DNA from: Mesorhizobium sp. 113-3-3
GTDB lineage: Bacteria; Pseudomonadota; Alphaproteobacteria; Rhizobiales; Rhizobiaceae
Assembly: GCF_016756495.1 (NCBI RefSeq)
Contig: NZ_AP023243.1
Location: 2,422,501 to 2,486,500, forward strand
Direction of reading: 5' to 3'
Length of the DNA stretch: 64,000 nucleotides
The translations under genes and the position numbers were made by a program. Positions 25,130 through 33,002 of this stretch are shown here, one piece after another; positions within the stretch are counted from its first letter, which is position 1; the number at the start of each line of letters is the position of its first letter. Below the pieces are notes generated by a model, which did not search any database, was not told the origin of the DNA, and saw nothing but the letters and a program-made list of their open reading frames with translations.

Positions 25130-26266
25130 TCACTGGCAGAAGGTGCCGCCGTGGCGGCGGGGCTCGAGATCGAGATGGAAGTGCAGCGCGTGGTCGGCGT
25201 CGGCGCCCGGTCCGAGCACGGTCTTGAACGGACCGCAGGCGGCCTTGCGCACGGCGTCGAGGAATTTGGCGTCCTTTTCGGGCGGCGCCGGGCCGACCTC
25301 GATCTTCGTGCCGTCGGATAGGGTGAAGCTGGCGATGTCGAGCGCGTTGCCGAAGGCGTGCTCCGACAGTTTCCTGGTGCCGTGGCGGGGGCGGCAGACG
25401 AAGGCCGAGGCCTGGTTGATCGATTTGAGGTCGGCGCCGAATTCGGCTTTCGCCGCCGGCTGGATGACATTGGCGGCGAACCGCGCCGCCGCTTCGGCCA
25501 TCGGACAGTTGAGCTCAGTGCCGGGGGCAATGACGATCGACTTGCCGAGGCTCTTCAGCATCAGGGGATAGGGGATCGAGCAGCCGATTTCGGGACTGCT
25601 TTCCGCCTTGTGCTCCTCGAATTCGACGCCGAGCGCCTTCAGCCGCTCGCGGCAGGCGACTTCCTCGACGGGCATTTTTTCGCCGGGCCGGTCGGCCGAG
25701 CGCGGGTCGGGAAGCATTTTCTCATCGCCGGCATCCGCCGGTTTTGTCGGTGGCGGGGCTATGGCGGGAGGCCCAACCTCTGGTTCCTTGGTGTCGGGCC
25801 TTTGTGTCGGGATGGGCACCTCGGCTGGCGGCTCCGGCTCGCTTTCCGTTTCGGGGCCTGACGGCTTGGGAAGTGCCTGCTTTGCCTGACGAGACTTTTC
25901 CTCATTGAGCTGGTCGGAGGCGTCCGGGGCCTTCGGACCTTGCGTCTTTTGCTCTTCCGCCGGTGCGGCGTCGGCCTTGGGCGTGTCCGTGGGACGCGGC
26001 TCGGGAACCGGAGCATCGGCGGGCGAGGCCTGCTGCTCCTGCGTTTCCTGTGGCGTCTGCTTTGGCGGCTGTTTGCCCCGCGTTCTCACGCGCTGTTTGC
26101 CCCTTGGCGGCTGGTCCAGGCGCTGTGTCGACGACTGATCGATCCGAGGGGATAGCGGCTGGTAATGCCGGTGACGATGTCTGGCGTCGGCCGGGGTCGC
26201 CAGCAGGACCGCAGCCGCCAGAGGCAGCGCCAAGGTGCAAAGTCGGGAAAAGCTCAGCGTTGCCAT
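25130..26266 (-). CDS. Extensin-family protein with proline-rich linker
   Basis: A 378-residue exported protein with signal peptide (LALPLAAAVLLATPADA). A 150-residue Pro/Glu/Lys/Gln-rich low-complexity linker (PKQTPQETQEQQASPADAPVPEPRP and similar) leads to a C-terminal extensin-like domain: CRERLKALGVEFEEH, LSEHAFGNALDIASFTL, DADHALHFHLDLEPRR. The metal-binding pattern His-x6-Asp plus His-x-His is intact, as in the lipoprotein gene downstream. The linker could span the periplasm or peptidoglycan. Start taken at the ATG at 26266, since the frame is open further upstream without coding character. Likely role in cell-wall remodelling (inference). Confidence 0.87.
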   Translation of the reverse strand: MATLSFSRLCTLALPLAAAVLLATPADARHRHRHYQPLSPRIDQSSTQRLDQPPRGKQRVRTRGKQPPKQTPQETQEQQASPADAPVPEPRPTDTPKADAAPAEEQKTQGPKAPDASDQLNEEKSRQAKQALPKPSGPETESEPEPPAEVPIPTQRPDTKEPEVGPPAIAPPPTKPADAGDEKMLPDPRSADRPGEKMPVEEVACRERLKALGVEFEEHKAESSPEIGCSIPYPLMLKSLGKSIVIAPGTELNCPMAEAAARFAANVIQPAAKAEFGADLKSINQASAFVCRPRHGTRKLSEHAFGNALDIASFTLSDGTKIEVGPAPPEKDAKFLDAVRKAACGPFKTVLGPGADADHALHFHLDLEPRRHGGTFCQ

Positions 26267-26342
26267 CGCTTCGAAACGGCGCCGGCATGCCGAGGTTGCC
26301 TGGACGGACACTTTCCCCCGATCACAATCGGTTACCGCCGCG

Positions 26343-26816
26343 TTACGCGCCGATCGCTTCGAGACCTTCCTCCAGCCAGTCGGCGAGCAACGGCATGCCA
26401 AGCAGGTACTTGGCCGTGCGCTTGTTGGCGCGTTCGCGCGCCGCCGTCACGGCATCCACCCATTCCGAGGCGTCGTAGTCGCCGCGGCCGACCCAGGCGA
26501 GCGCGACCAGTTCGGCGGCTTCATCGACATTGAGGTCGTCGATCAGCTCGCGCAGTTCTTCCTCGGTCAGGTTTTCCGAACTTTCCTCGGCAAGGCCGTC
26601 ATGGTGATGATTGTCGTGCGTGTCGCCGTCGAACTCGATCTCGTGTTCTGCCCCGTCGGCATAGTCCTCGTTGACGGCGGCGCTCAGCGCCTTGGCCTTA
26701 AGGATGAACAGGCGCACGGTGTCGGGGCCGATCGTAAGGTCCCAGTCCTTTTCAAGCCGCTGCTGCACGGGCCGTCTCCGTCCGTCGTTTGCCGGATGAT
26801 AGCGGATTTCAGGCAT
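26343..26816 (-). CDS. DUF3775-domain protein
   Basis: The 157-residue acidic protein has LTIGPDTVRLFILKAKALSAAVNEDY, a histidine- and acid-rich linker (DTHDNHHHDGLAEESSEN), and LTEEELRELIDDLNVDEAAELVALAWVGRGDYDASEWVDAVTAARER. It ends in RTAKYLLGMPLLADWLEEGLEAIG. This matches the DUF3775 family as I know it, found widely in Rhizobiales with unknown function. AGGTGACGG precedes the ATG. It is divergent from the TPR protein gene. Confidence 0.85.
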   Translation of the reverse strand: MPEIRYHPANDGRRRPVQQRLEKDWDLTIGPDTVRLFILKAKALSAAVNEDYADGAEHEIEFDGDTHDNHHHDGLAEESSENLTEEELRELIDDLNVDEAAELVALAWVGRGDYDASEWVDAVTAARERANKRTAKYLLGMPLLADWLEEGLEAIGA

Positions 26817-26910
26817 CCGTCACCTGATGTTGTCCCAAACTGCTTTTTTCGGGATGAAACGATCGGCACGCGGCGTTAGTGTTGCATTCTCAACCCTCCA
26901 GGAGGCTTCG

Positions 26911-27447
26911 ATGCATAAAAGAGTGCTGATCCAGGCGGCGAGCGCGCTTCTCGCTCTGCAGTTCCTCGCTGTTCCCGCTTTCGCCGCCGGCAGCAGTGGT
27001 GGCAGCGACCAGACCGTCACCCAGTGCAAGAAGGGAGAGGTCTGGGACAAGAAGAAGAAAAAGTGCGTCGCACCGCAGGAAGGCATGCTGGACGACGACA
27101 GCATCTATGATGCCGGCCATGCGTTGGCGATGGCCGGGCGCTATGACGAGGCGATCTCGGTGCTCACCCTTGCCGCCAACAAGCAGGATCCGCGCATCCT
27201 CAACTATCTCGGCTATTCGCACCGCCACTCCGGCCGTGTCACCGTCGGCCTCGGCTATTACGAGGAGGCGTTGCGCATCGACCCGAACTACACGCTGGTG
27301 CGCGAATATCTGGGCGAGGCGCATCTGCAGATCGGCGACCTTGCCGGCGCCCAGCAGCAGCTGATGGAAATCGAGAAGCGCACCGGCAAGGGCTCGCGCG
27401 AATACGGCATGCTGTCCGAGCAGATCGAGCATTTCATGCGGAGCTGA
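26911..27447 (+). CDS. Exported tetratricopeptide-repeat protein
   Basis: A signal peptide (ALLALQFLAVPAFAA) is followed by a lysine-rich stretch with two cysteines (QCKKGEVWDKKKKKCVAP), then about three TPR units (DAGHALAMAGRYDEAISVLTLAANKQDPRILNYLGYSHRHSGRVTVGLGYYEEALRIDPNYTLVREYLGEAHLQIGDLAGAQQQL). The CxxGxxxxxxxxxC element resembles a short disulfide module common in rhizobial exported proteins. It is a periplasmic protein of 178 residues probably acting in protein-protein contacts. CAGGAGG before the ATG is ideal, and a strong terminator follows. Confidence 0.88.
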   Translation: MHKRVLIQAASALLALQFLAVPAFAAGSSGGSDQTVTQCKKGEVWDKKKKKCVAPQEGMLDDDSIYDAGHALAMAGRYDEAISVLTLAANKQDPRILNYLGYSHRHSGRVTVGLGYYEEALRIDPNYTLVREYLGEAHLQIGDLAGAQQQLMEIEKRTGKGSREYGMLSEQIEHFMRS

Positions 27448-27472
27448 TCAGGCCCCCAAAGATTTACCGAAG

Positions 27473-27500
27473 CGGCCGCGAGCAATCGCGGCCGTTTTTT
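27473..27500 (+). terminator. Rho-independent terminator after TPR gene
   Basis: A perfect 9-bp stem (CGGCCGCGA / TCGCGGCCG) with a GCAA tetraloop, followed by six T residues. Confidence 0.92.
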
Positions 27501-27573
27501 CATTGCCTCCTGCCTCGTTGGCCGCCTCCTCTGGTGAAAGCGGGGATGATTTTTGCAAAACCGCTTTTTTGGG

Positions 27574-27602
27574 CGTGAAAAACCCGCGAAGATTGCTATA
27601 TT
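27574..27602 (+). promoter_or_regulatory. Candidate promoter of greA leader
   Basis: GTGAAA (27574-27579) and TATATT (27597-27602) are separated by 17 bases, a reasonable sigma70-type promoter placed just before the leader hairpin. Confidence 0.45.
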
Positions 27603-27619
27603 GGGGGAAATTGCGGTGA

Positions 27620-27661
27620 AACGGTTCCGTTAGCCCGAGGCTGCCGGACCGTTTTCTTTTT
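27620..27661 (+). terminator. Leader hairpin with T-tract upstream of greA (candidate attenuator)
   Basis: AACGGTTCCG (27620-27629) pairs with CGGACCGTT (27645-27653) with one bulged T, enclosing a small AGCC/GGCT stem. The sequence TTTCTTTTT follows. The hairpin lies between the candidate promoter and greA, 60 bases before the start codon, so it could end transcription prematurely or yield a small leader RNA. Confidence 0.6.
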
Positions 27662-27721
27662 GTACCCAACGACAAGGCCTCCCCCGAAACGCGGGGGTGG
27701 CGGCAGGAAAGGTCAGGCATC

Positions 27722-28195
27722 ATGAACAAGGTCCCGATGACAGGCGAGGGGTTCGCGTCATTGAAGGAAGAACTGCGTTGGCGCCAGCAGGAAGAGCGGC
27801 CACGCATCATCGAGGCGATCTCCGAGGCGCGCTCGCATGGCGACCTGTCCGAAAATGCCGAATACCACGCCGCCAAGGAGGCGCAGAGCCTCAATGAGGG
27901 CCGTGTCAACGAGCTTGAGGACCTGATCGCGCGCGCCGAGGTCATCGACGTCACCAAGCTCAGCGGCGACAAGGTCAAGTTCGGCGCCACCGTCGTGCTG
28001 GTCGACGAGGACACCGAGGAAAAGAAGACCTACCAGATCGTCGGCGACCAGGAAGCCGACGTGAAGTCCGGCCGCATCTCGATTTCCTCGCCTATCGCGC
28101 GCGCTCTGATCGGCAAGGAAGTCGGCGACGCCATCGAGGTCAACGCGCCCGGCGGTGCCAGGGGGTATGAGATCGTCCAGGTGCAGTTCATCTAG
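27722..28195 (+). CDS. greA: Transcription elongation factor GreA
   Basis: GreA enters the secondary channel of stalled RNA polymerase and stimulates cleavage of the backtracked transcript. The 157-residue protein has the coiled-coil N-terminal domain with the acidic tip in [16 protein letters not shown] (residues about 40-55) and the C-terminal FKBP-like domain ([29 protein letters not shown] ... [18 protein letters not shown]). Length and motifs are fully canonical. A leader with a terminator-like hairpin precedes it. Downstream is a RIME-like repeat block. Confidence 0.97.
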   Translation: MNKVPMTGEGFASLKEELRWRQQEERPRIIEAISEARSHGDLSENAEYHAAKEAQSLNEGRVNELEDLIARAEVIDVTKLSGDKVKFGATVVLVDEDTEEKKTYQIVGDQEADVKSGRISISSPIARALIGKEVGDAIEVNAPGGARGYEIVQVQFI

Positions 28196-28243
28196 GGGAT
28201 TTGGGGCAGGGCTTGGCCCTGAGTTGCGCCATACCAATCCAAG

Positions 28244-28491
28244 GTTGGCGCCGCCCCTCATTGCCCTGCCGGACGTTCGTCTTTCGAAAAGCCAAGCAAT
28301 TGGCTTTTCGTCCGCTACGCGGACCACTCCTCAACTCCCCGTATAGTGACGGGGAGAAAGACGCCTTCATTGACGGTTTCGCTCACTTTTCAACATTGCA
28401 AGAAGCCGCGCCGGCGCTGCGCGCAGTTGCCTTCTCCCCGTCACTATACGGAGAGAAGGTGCCGGCAGGCGGATGAGGGGCGGCGCTGGCC
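28244..28491. repeat. RIME-like mosaic palindromic repeat block
   Basis: Two copies of the core CTCCCCGTATAGTGACGGGG lie at about 28334-28356 and, inverted, at 28433-28457. The outer arms carry GCGCCGCCCCTCA and TGAGGGGCGGCGC. A small AAAGCCAAGC/TTGGCTTTTC hairpin lies inside. The same core and arms recur at 56636-56826. This fills the gene-free space between greA and waaC. The type matches rhizobial intergenic mosaic elements (RIME). Confidence 0.7.
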
Positions 28492-28515
28492 TTCCGATTG
28501 AATTGATTGAGAAAA

Positions 28516-29505
28516 TCAATTCTTGGCAGCGGTCGCTTGACCAAGTGTCTGGCGCTCCAGCAGCCTCCCCACTTCCGCCATAACGTCAGCAGGCGTCACA
28601 CGCCCCTCTACCGCTGCCAGTAGTGTCGACGCAAATTCCCCGCGCGGGCCGGTCAAACCCGGCTCCGTCGCCAAGAACACCGCGACCGTCGGCAGGCCGA
28701 AGGCGCTGGCGAGATGGGTCAGGCCGGTGTCGGCGCCGATGACCAGGGTCGAGCGGCCGAGGATGGCGGCGATGTCGGCCAGCGGTGATTTTGGCACCAC
28801 GACCGTGGACGGCACGGCCCTGGCGATGGCTTCGGCGACAGACTTCTCACGCACGTTCGACCATGTGGTGACCGGAACCATGCCGCGCTCGACCAGCAGG
28901 CGGGCGGTTCCGATCCAGTCTTCGACAGGCCATTTCTTGTCCTCGCGGCTGGTGCCGTGCAGCAGGAAGGCGGTCTTTCCGGTGATGCCGGCCAGGCCAA
29001 CGGGTGGCGGCACGATGCCTGAAGCGAGCGTCGACAGATCGGGCTGGTAGCCCAGCGCCAGCCCGAACAGCCGCCTTGTCCGCTCGATGGCGTGCAGGTC
29101 GCGCGGCACGCCATAGGTGACGTCGTAGAACAGGGTCGCCGAAGGTTCGCGCGCGCTCGACCGGTCGAAGCCGGCGATCGGTGCGCGCGCCTGCCGCGCC
29201 ACCAGGGCCGATTTCAACAGGCCCTGTGCGTCGATGACCAGGTCGTAGCGGCTTTCGCGCAATGTACGGCGCAACGCGGCCGCCTCGCGCCAGGTGCCGC
29301 CGCTGAACAGCGCCTTGCGCCAGCGCCGGATGGCCACCGTGTGAATCGTGCCGATCGCCGGGTGCAGGGCGACAATGCCGGCAAACGCCTCCTCGACGCA
29401 CCAGTCGAAGGACACGTCCGGCCGATGCAGGCTGGCGTCCTCGACGGCCGGAAAGGTGTGGATGACATCGCCCATCGACGATGTCTTGACGATCAGGACC
29501 TTCAT
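28516..29505 (-). CDS. waaC: Lipopolysaccharide heptosyltransferase I
   Basis: The 329-residue GT9-family enzyme starts [44 protein letters not shown], the WaaC-type N-terminus. It includes the acceptor-site region and the nucleotide-sugar motif LVIGADTGLTHLASAFGLPTVAVFLATEPGLTGPRG near the C-terminus. WaaC adds the first L-glycero-D-manno-heptose to Kdo on the inner face of the inner membrane. It overlaps the waaF stop by ATGA, so the two heptosyltransferases are coupled, downstream of hldD on the same strand. Confidence 0.9.
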   Translation of the reverse strand: MKVLIVKTSSMGDVIHTFPAVEDASLHRPDVSFDWCVEEAFAGIVALHPAIGTIHTVAIRRWRKALFSGGTWREAAALRRTLRESRYDLVIDAQGLLKSALVARQARAPIAGFDRSSAREPSATLFYDVTYGVPRDLHAIERTRRLFGLALGYQPDLSTLASGIVPPPVGLAGITGKTAFLLHGTSREDKKWPVEDWIGTARLLVERGMVPVTTWSNVREKSVAEAIARAVPSTVVVPKSPLADIAAILGRSTLVIGADTGLTHLASAFGLPTVAVFLATEPGLTGPRGEFASTLLAAVEGRVTPADVMAEVGRLLERQTLGQATAAKN

Positions 29506-30509
29506 GCCGCGGCCGGAAGTTCCAGCAGCCGCTCCGCCGCCGCCGCGACCTGGCCGACTTGCAACGTCTTCAGGCAGTTGAGATGGCCGAGCGGGCAGAC
29601 CTTCTGGTGGCAGGGCGAGCAGGAGAGGTGCAGCCAGACCAGCTCGCGCCGCTCCGCCAGCGGTGGCGTGTTCTCGGGCGAGGTCGAGCCGTAGACGGCG
29701 ACGATCGGCGTGCCGACGCCGGCCGCGACATGCATCAGCCCGCTGTCGTTGGACACCGCCAGCCTTGCCGCGGCGATCAGGTCGATGGCATCCTCCAGCC
29801 GCGTCTGGCCGGCGAGGTTGACGACGCCGGGGGCAAGGGCCGCGATCTCGGCGGTGACGTCGCGGTCGTTTTTCGAACCAAACAGCGCGACCTTCAACCC
29901 CTTATCCATGAACTCGCGGGCAAGGCCGGCATAGCTTTCGCTCGGCCAGCGCTTGGCCGGGCCGAACTCAGCGCCAGGCATAAGGGCCACGAATTTCTGT
30001 GGCGCCAGGCTGAAACGGTCGAGCAGGGCGGCCTGGCTGCCGGCATCCACGGTCAGATGGGGGGCGCGGAAACTGCCGCCCTTGGCGAGGCTGAAATAGG
30101 CCTGCGCTGTGCGCCGTTTCACGGCGTCCGGCAGCGGTACGATGTCGGTCAATAGGCCATAGCGCATCTCACGCAGATGGCCGACACGCCGCGGAATGCG
30201 GGCAAAGAAGGGGATCAGCGCCGATTTCCAGCTGCCCGGCAGGACATAGGCCATGTCGTAACGGCCGCGCAGCAGGCGGCCGAAGCGGCGGCGAATGGTG
30301 AATTCGAGCGCGCCGGGCTTCAGAGGCAAGTCGATCTGCTGGCGGATCTCGGGCATGCGCTTGACCAGCGGTGCCGCCCAGGCCGGCGCCAGCACGTCGA
30401 TCGCGGCGTTGGGATGGAGTTCCTTCAGCGCCGAGAACAGGCACTGCGCCATCACCATGTCGCCCACCCAGCGTGGGCCGATCACGAGGATCGTTGGGCT
30501 TTCAGCCAT
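29502..30509 (-). CDS. waaF: Lipopolysaccharide heptosyltransferase II
   Basis: A 335-residue GT9-family enzyme. [27 protein letters not shown] is the WaaF N-terminus, [27 protein letters not shown] the central ADP-heptose site, and [35 protein letters not shown] the C-terminal motif. It transfers the second heptose of the LPS inner core. A Cys-rich tail ([20 protein letters not shown]) is also typical of WaaF. It lies between hldD (28-base overlap) and waaC (ATGA overlap), forming a tight three-gene operon. Confidence 0.93.
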   Translation of the reverse strand: MAESPTILVIGPRWVGDMVMAQCLFSALKELHPNAAIDVLAPAWAAPLVKRMPEIRQQIDLPLKPGALEFTIRRRFGRLLRGRYDMAYVLPGSWKSALIPFFARIPRRVGHLREMRYGLLTDIVPLPDAVKRRTAQAYFSLAKGGSFRAPHLTVDAGSQAALLDRFSLAPQKFVALMPGAEFGPAKRWPSESYAGLAREFMDKGLKVALFGSKNDRDVTAEIAALAPGVVNLAGQTRLEDAIDLIAAARLAVSNDSGLMHVAAGVGTPIVAVYGSTSPENTPPLAERRELVWLHLSCSPCHQKVCPLGHLNCLKTLQVGQVAAAAERLLELPAAA

Positions 30510-31432
30510 TCGACATAGTCTCTGACACCGGTTTCGACTGTCCGGAACTGGCCATTATAGCCGGCCGCACGCAAACGGGACATATCAGCTTGGGTAAAAC
30601 TCTGGTAGCTGCCCTTGAGGTGGTCGGGGAAGGGGATGAATTCGATCTCGCCCTTGCCAATCGTGTCGATGACGGTTTCGGCGATGGCGCGGAAGGGCTG
30701 GGCGCGGCCGGTGCCGCAGTTGAAGATGCCGCTCGAGCCGCGCTTCCACAGCCACAGATTGACGTCGGCGACATCGCCGACATGGATGAAATCGCGGCTC
30801 TGTTCGCCAGGGCCGAAACCGTCATAGGCGCCGAACAGCTTCGGATTCTCGCCGCGTTCGACCTGGTTGAACAAATGGAAGGCGACCGATGCCATAGCGC
30901 CCTTGTGCGCCTCGCGCGGGCCGTAAACGTTGAAGTAGCGCAGGCCCGCGACCTGCGAGTGATCGGTGTCGAAGACCGTGCGCCTGACATAGTCGTCGAA
31001 GAGTTTTTTCGAATAGGCATAGACGTTGAGCGGCCGCTCGAGCGCCGGATCCTCGCGAAACTCCGAACCGCCGCCATAGACGGACGCGGAGGAGGCGTAG
31101 AGGAAGGGCACGCGCAGCGCCTGGCAGGCATGCAGCAGCCGCTTCGAATAAGCAAAATTCACCTCCATCATGAACTTGCCGTTCCACTCGGTGGTGGTCG
31201 AGCAGGCGCCTTGGTGGAACACCGCCTCGATGCGGCCGAGCCCCCCGGCCTCGATGCGTGGCAGGAATTCATCCTTGTCGAGATAGTCGGCTATTTTCAG
31301 ATCGGCGAGATTGGCGATCTTGTGGCCGTCGGTCAGGTCGTCGACGACCAGGATGTCGTCATGGCCCTCGGCGTTGAGCGCGGCGACGATGTTGGAGCCG
31401 ATCATGCCGGCGCCGCCCGTGACGATGATCAT
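30482..31432 (-). CDS. hldD: ADP-L-glycero-D-manno-heptose 6-epimerase
   Basis: The 316-residue short-chain dehydrogenase/epimerase begins [19 protein letters not shown], the NAD(P)-binding loop. It contains [13 protein letters not shown], the active-site [11 protein letters not shown] tyrosine/lysine pair, and [24 protein letters not shown], all diagnostic of HldD (RfaD). It converts ADP-D,D-heptose to ADP-L,D-heptose, the last step of the donor pathway completed by the hldE, gmhA and gmhB genes further along. The ATG at 31432 follows AGAGG; the open frame upstream is not coding. It is the first gene of the hldD-waaF-waaC operon. Confidence 0.95.
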   Translation of the reverse strand: MIIVTGGAGMIGSNIVAALNAEGHDDILVVDDLTDGHKIANLADLKIADYLDKDEFLPRIEAGGLGRIEAVFHQGACSTTTEWNGKFMMEVNFAYSKRLLHACQALRVPFLYASSASVYGGGSEFREDPALERPLNVYAYSKKLFDDYVRRTVFDTDHSQVAGLRYFNVYGPREAHKGAMASVAFHLFNQVERGENPKLFGAYDGFGPGEQSRDFIHVGDVADVNLWLWKRGSSGIFNCGTGRAQPFRAIAETVIDTIGKGEIEFIPFPDHLKGSYQSFTQADMSRLRAAGYNGQFRTVETGVRDYVEWLKAQRSS

Positions 31433-31575
31433 GAAGGCCTCTGGTTGATTGCGATTCCGGTCCTTATAAGGGAGGCCAGCCGGGCTGTCGACAAAGCAGG
31501 CAGTCGCCCGTCTCGTCCTTTTCAAACTTGTCTGTTTTGTCCATTTTGTCTATTATGGGCAAAACGGAGTGCCCA

Positions 31576-31812
31576 ATGAAACACTACCCATCGACCGATC
31601 TGAAACAGAATCTCGGTGACGTGCTTGCCGCCGCGAGCCAACAGCCTGTGTCCATCACTCGTCACAACAAGCCGCGATATGTCCTGATGAGCATCGAGGC
31701 CTACGAGGCTCGCTTCGGGAGCGACAGCCGCCGAGTCTACGCGGCGGAGGATGCTCCGTCCGAACATGTCGAGATGCTTGAGGAATACGCTGCGGAATTG
31801 GACCGTGATTAA
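31576..31812 (+). CDS. Type II antitoxin, Phd/YefM family
   Basis: The 78-residue protein starts MKHYPSTDLKQNLGDVLAAASQQPVSITRHNKPRYVLMSIEAYEARF, the Phd/YefM DNA-binding and dimerisation domain. An acidic C-terminal tail (EMLEEYAAELDRD) should wrap the toxin. Its stop codon overlaps the GTG start of the toxin frame by 8 bases, a normal toxin-antitoxin arrangement. The toxin is interrupted by an amber codon. The module sits between the two halves of the heptose cluster. Confidence 0.85.
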   Translation: MKHYPSTDLKQNLGDVLAAASQQPVSITRHNKPRYVLMSIEAYEARFGSDSRRVYAAEDAPSEHVEMLEEYAAELDRD

Positions 31813-32218
31813 ACCCGTCGCCGCGGACGTCTGGCGATATCCGTATCTGTGGCATCGCCAGCATGGAGACGGCTAGACCGAAGGCCGCAAGACGCGGCCT
31901 GTCGCCTTCGTCGCCGTTCTTCCGGGAAAAGCCGGAGGCACGAACCTTTTTATCCTTGCAATCACCTCCACCCAGCCCGGCCGTGATCGCGTGGCCGTTG
32001 GCGTCCCAGAAATTGAACGCCACCGCGCTGGCCTTGACCCTATCCCCCTTTGGGTCATAGTCGACGAGTACAACCACGATATTCTGGAATCGTCGGCCTA
32101 TTTTGAACCGGGTGCGCGCATCGGTGCTTTCAGTCCGTCATTCCACAGAAAAGTCATGTCGGCTTTCATTGCAGCTGTTCGCGCAGGCCAATCCAAAGCA
32201 ATCCCACGGGCTGACTGA
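31805..32218 (+). pseudogene. Toxin gene of the Phd/YefM module, interrupted by in-frame TAG
   Basis: Read from the GTG at 31805 the frame gives VIKPVAADVWRYPYLWHRQHGDG, then a TAG at 31874-31876 (codon 24). It continues without any frameshift for 113 more codons (TEGRKTRPVAFVAVLPGKAGGTNLFILAITSTQPG ... LWVIVDEYNHDILESSAYFEPGARIGAFSPSFHRKVMSAF) to TGA at 32216-32218. The body resembles uncharacterised PemK-like growth-inhibitor proteins in my memory, in which a glutamate often occupies this position (GETEGRK), so one G-to-T change would explain the stop. Restart at the in-frame GTG at 31991 would give a 75-residue tail. Alternatives are a sequencing error or stop suppression. Confidence 0.72.
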
Positions 32219-32258
32219 ACGGTCGCAATCGGGCAGGGCAGGATCATGAGGGACAAAC

Positions 32259-32891
32259 ATGCCGTCGACTGAACTGCTCATTGCGTTTTTCGCCACCACG
32301 GCGATCTTCGCCTACATCCCCGGTCCGGCCATGCTTTATGCGGCGGCGCAGACGGTGGCGCGGGGGCGCTGGTCGGGACTGACGGCGGCACTCGGCATCC
32401 ATCTCGGCGGCTATGTGCATGTCTTTGCCGCCGCCGCCGGCCTGTCGGTGCTGTTCCATGCCGTGCCGCCGCTCTACATGGCGGTCAAGCTGGTCGGCGC
32501 GCTCTATCTGATCTGGCTCGGTGTTTCGCTGTTCCGCAAGCGCGTGGAAGGCGATGTGGCGCTGCCCGCCATCGAACGGAAATCGGCCCGCCGCGCCTTC
32601 TTCGAGAGCATCACCGTCGAGGTGCTCAATCCCAAGACGGCGATCTTCTTCATGGCCTTCCTGCCGCAGTTCATCGACGCCTCGGCGACCTTTCCGGTTT
32701 GGCTGCAATTCGTCGTTTTGGGAACCATCGTCAATCTGATGTTCTCCTCGGCCGACCTCGTCTGCGTGTTCCTCGCCGGCCTAGTGATCGGCCGGCTGCG
32801 GCGTTCGAGCCGGGCGCAGCGGCTGATGCAGCGGGCCGGCGGTGCGGTGCTGGTCGGGCTCGGCGTCCACGTTGCCCTGCAGAAGAGCTGA
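32259..32891 (+). CDS. LysE/RhtB-family exporter
   Basis: The 210-residue protein has six hydrophobic segments with the family start FFATTAIFAYIPGPAMLYAAAQTVARGRWSGLTAALGIHLGG, the YLIWLGVSLFRK motif, and VEVLNPKTAIFFMAFLPQFI. LysE-type translocators export amino acids or related metabolites. GAGGGACA precedes the ATG. The gene stands between the toxin-antitoxin remnant and hldE and has no evident link to LPS synthesis. Confidence 0.9.
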   Translation: MPSTELLIAFFATTAIFAYIPGPAMLYAAAQTVARGRWSGLTAALGIHLGGYVHVFAAAAGLSVLFHAVPPLYMAVKLVGALYLIWLGVSLFRKRVEGDVALPAIERKSARRAFFESITVEVLNPKTAIFFMAFLPQFIDASATFPVWLQFVVLGTIVNLMFSSADLVCVFLAGLVIGRLRRSSRAQRLMQRAGGAVLVGLGVHVALQKS

Positions 32892-33002
32892 CGCGGCGCC
32901 GTTGCGCCGGTTCGAATTGCGGTATATCGGCAGGCATGAACGACCGCCTGTCGGCACCCTATATGTTTCAGCGACTGTTTTTCCCCGCGCGTTGCCAGTG
33001 AT

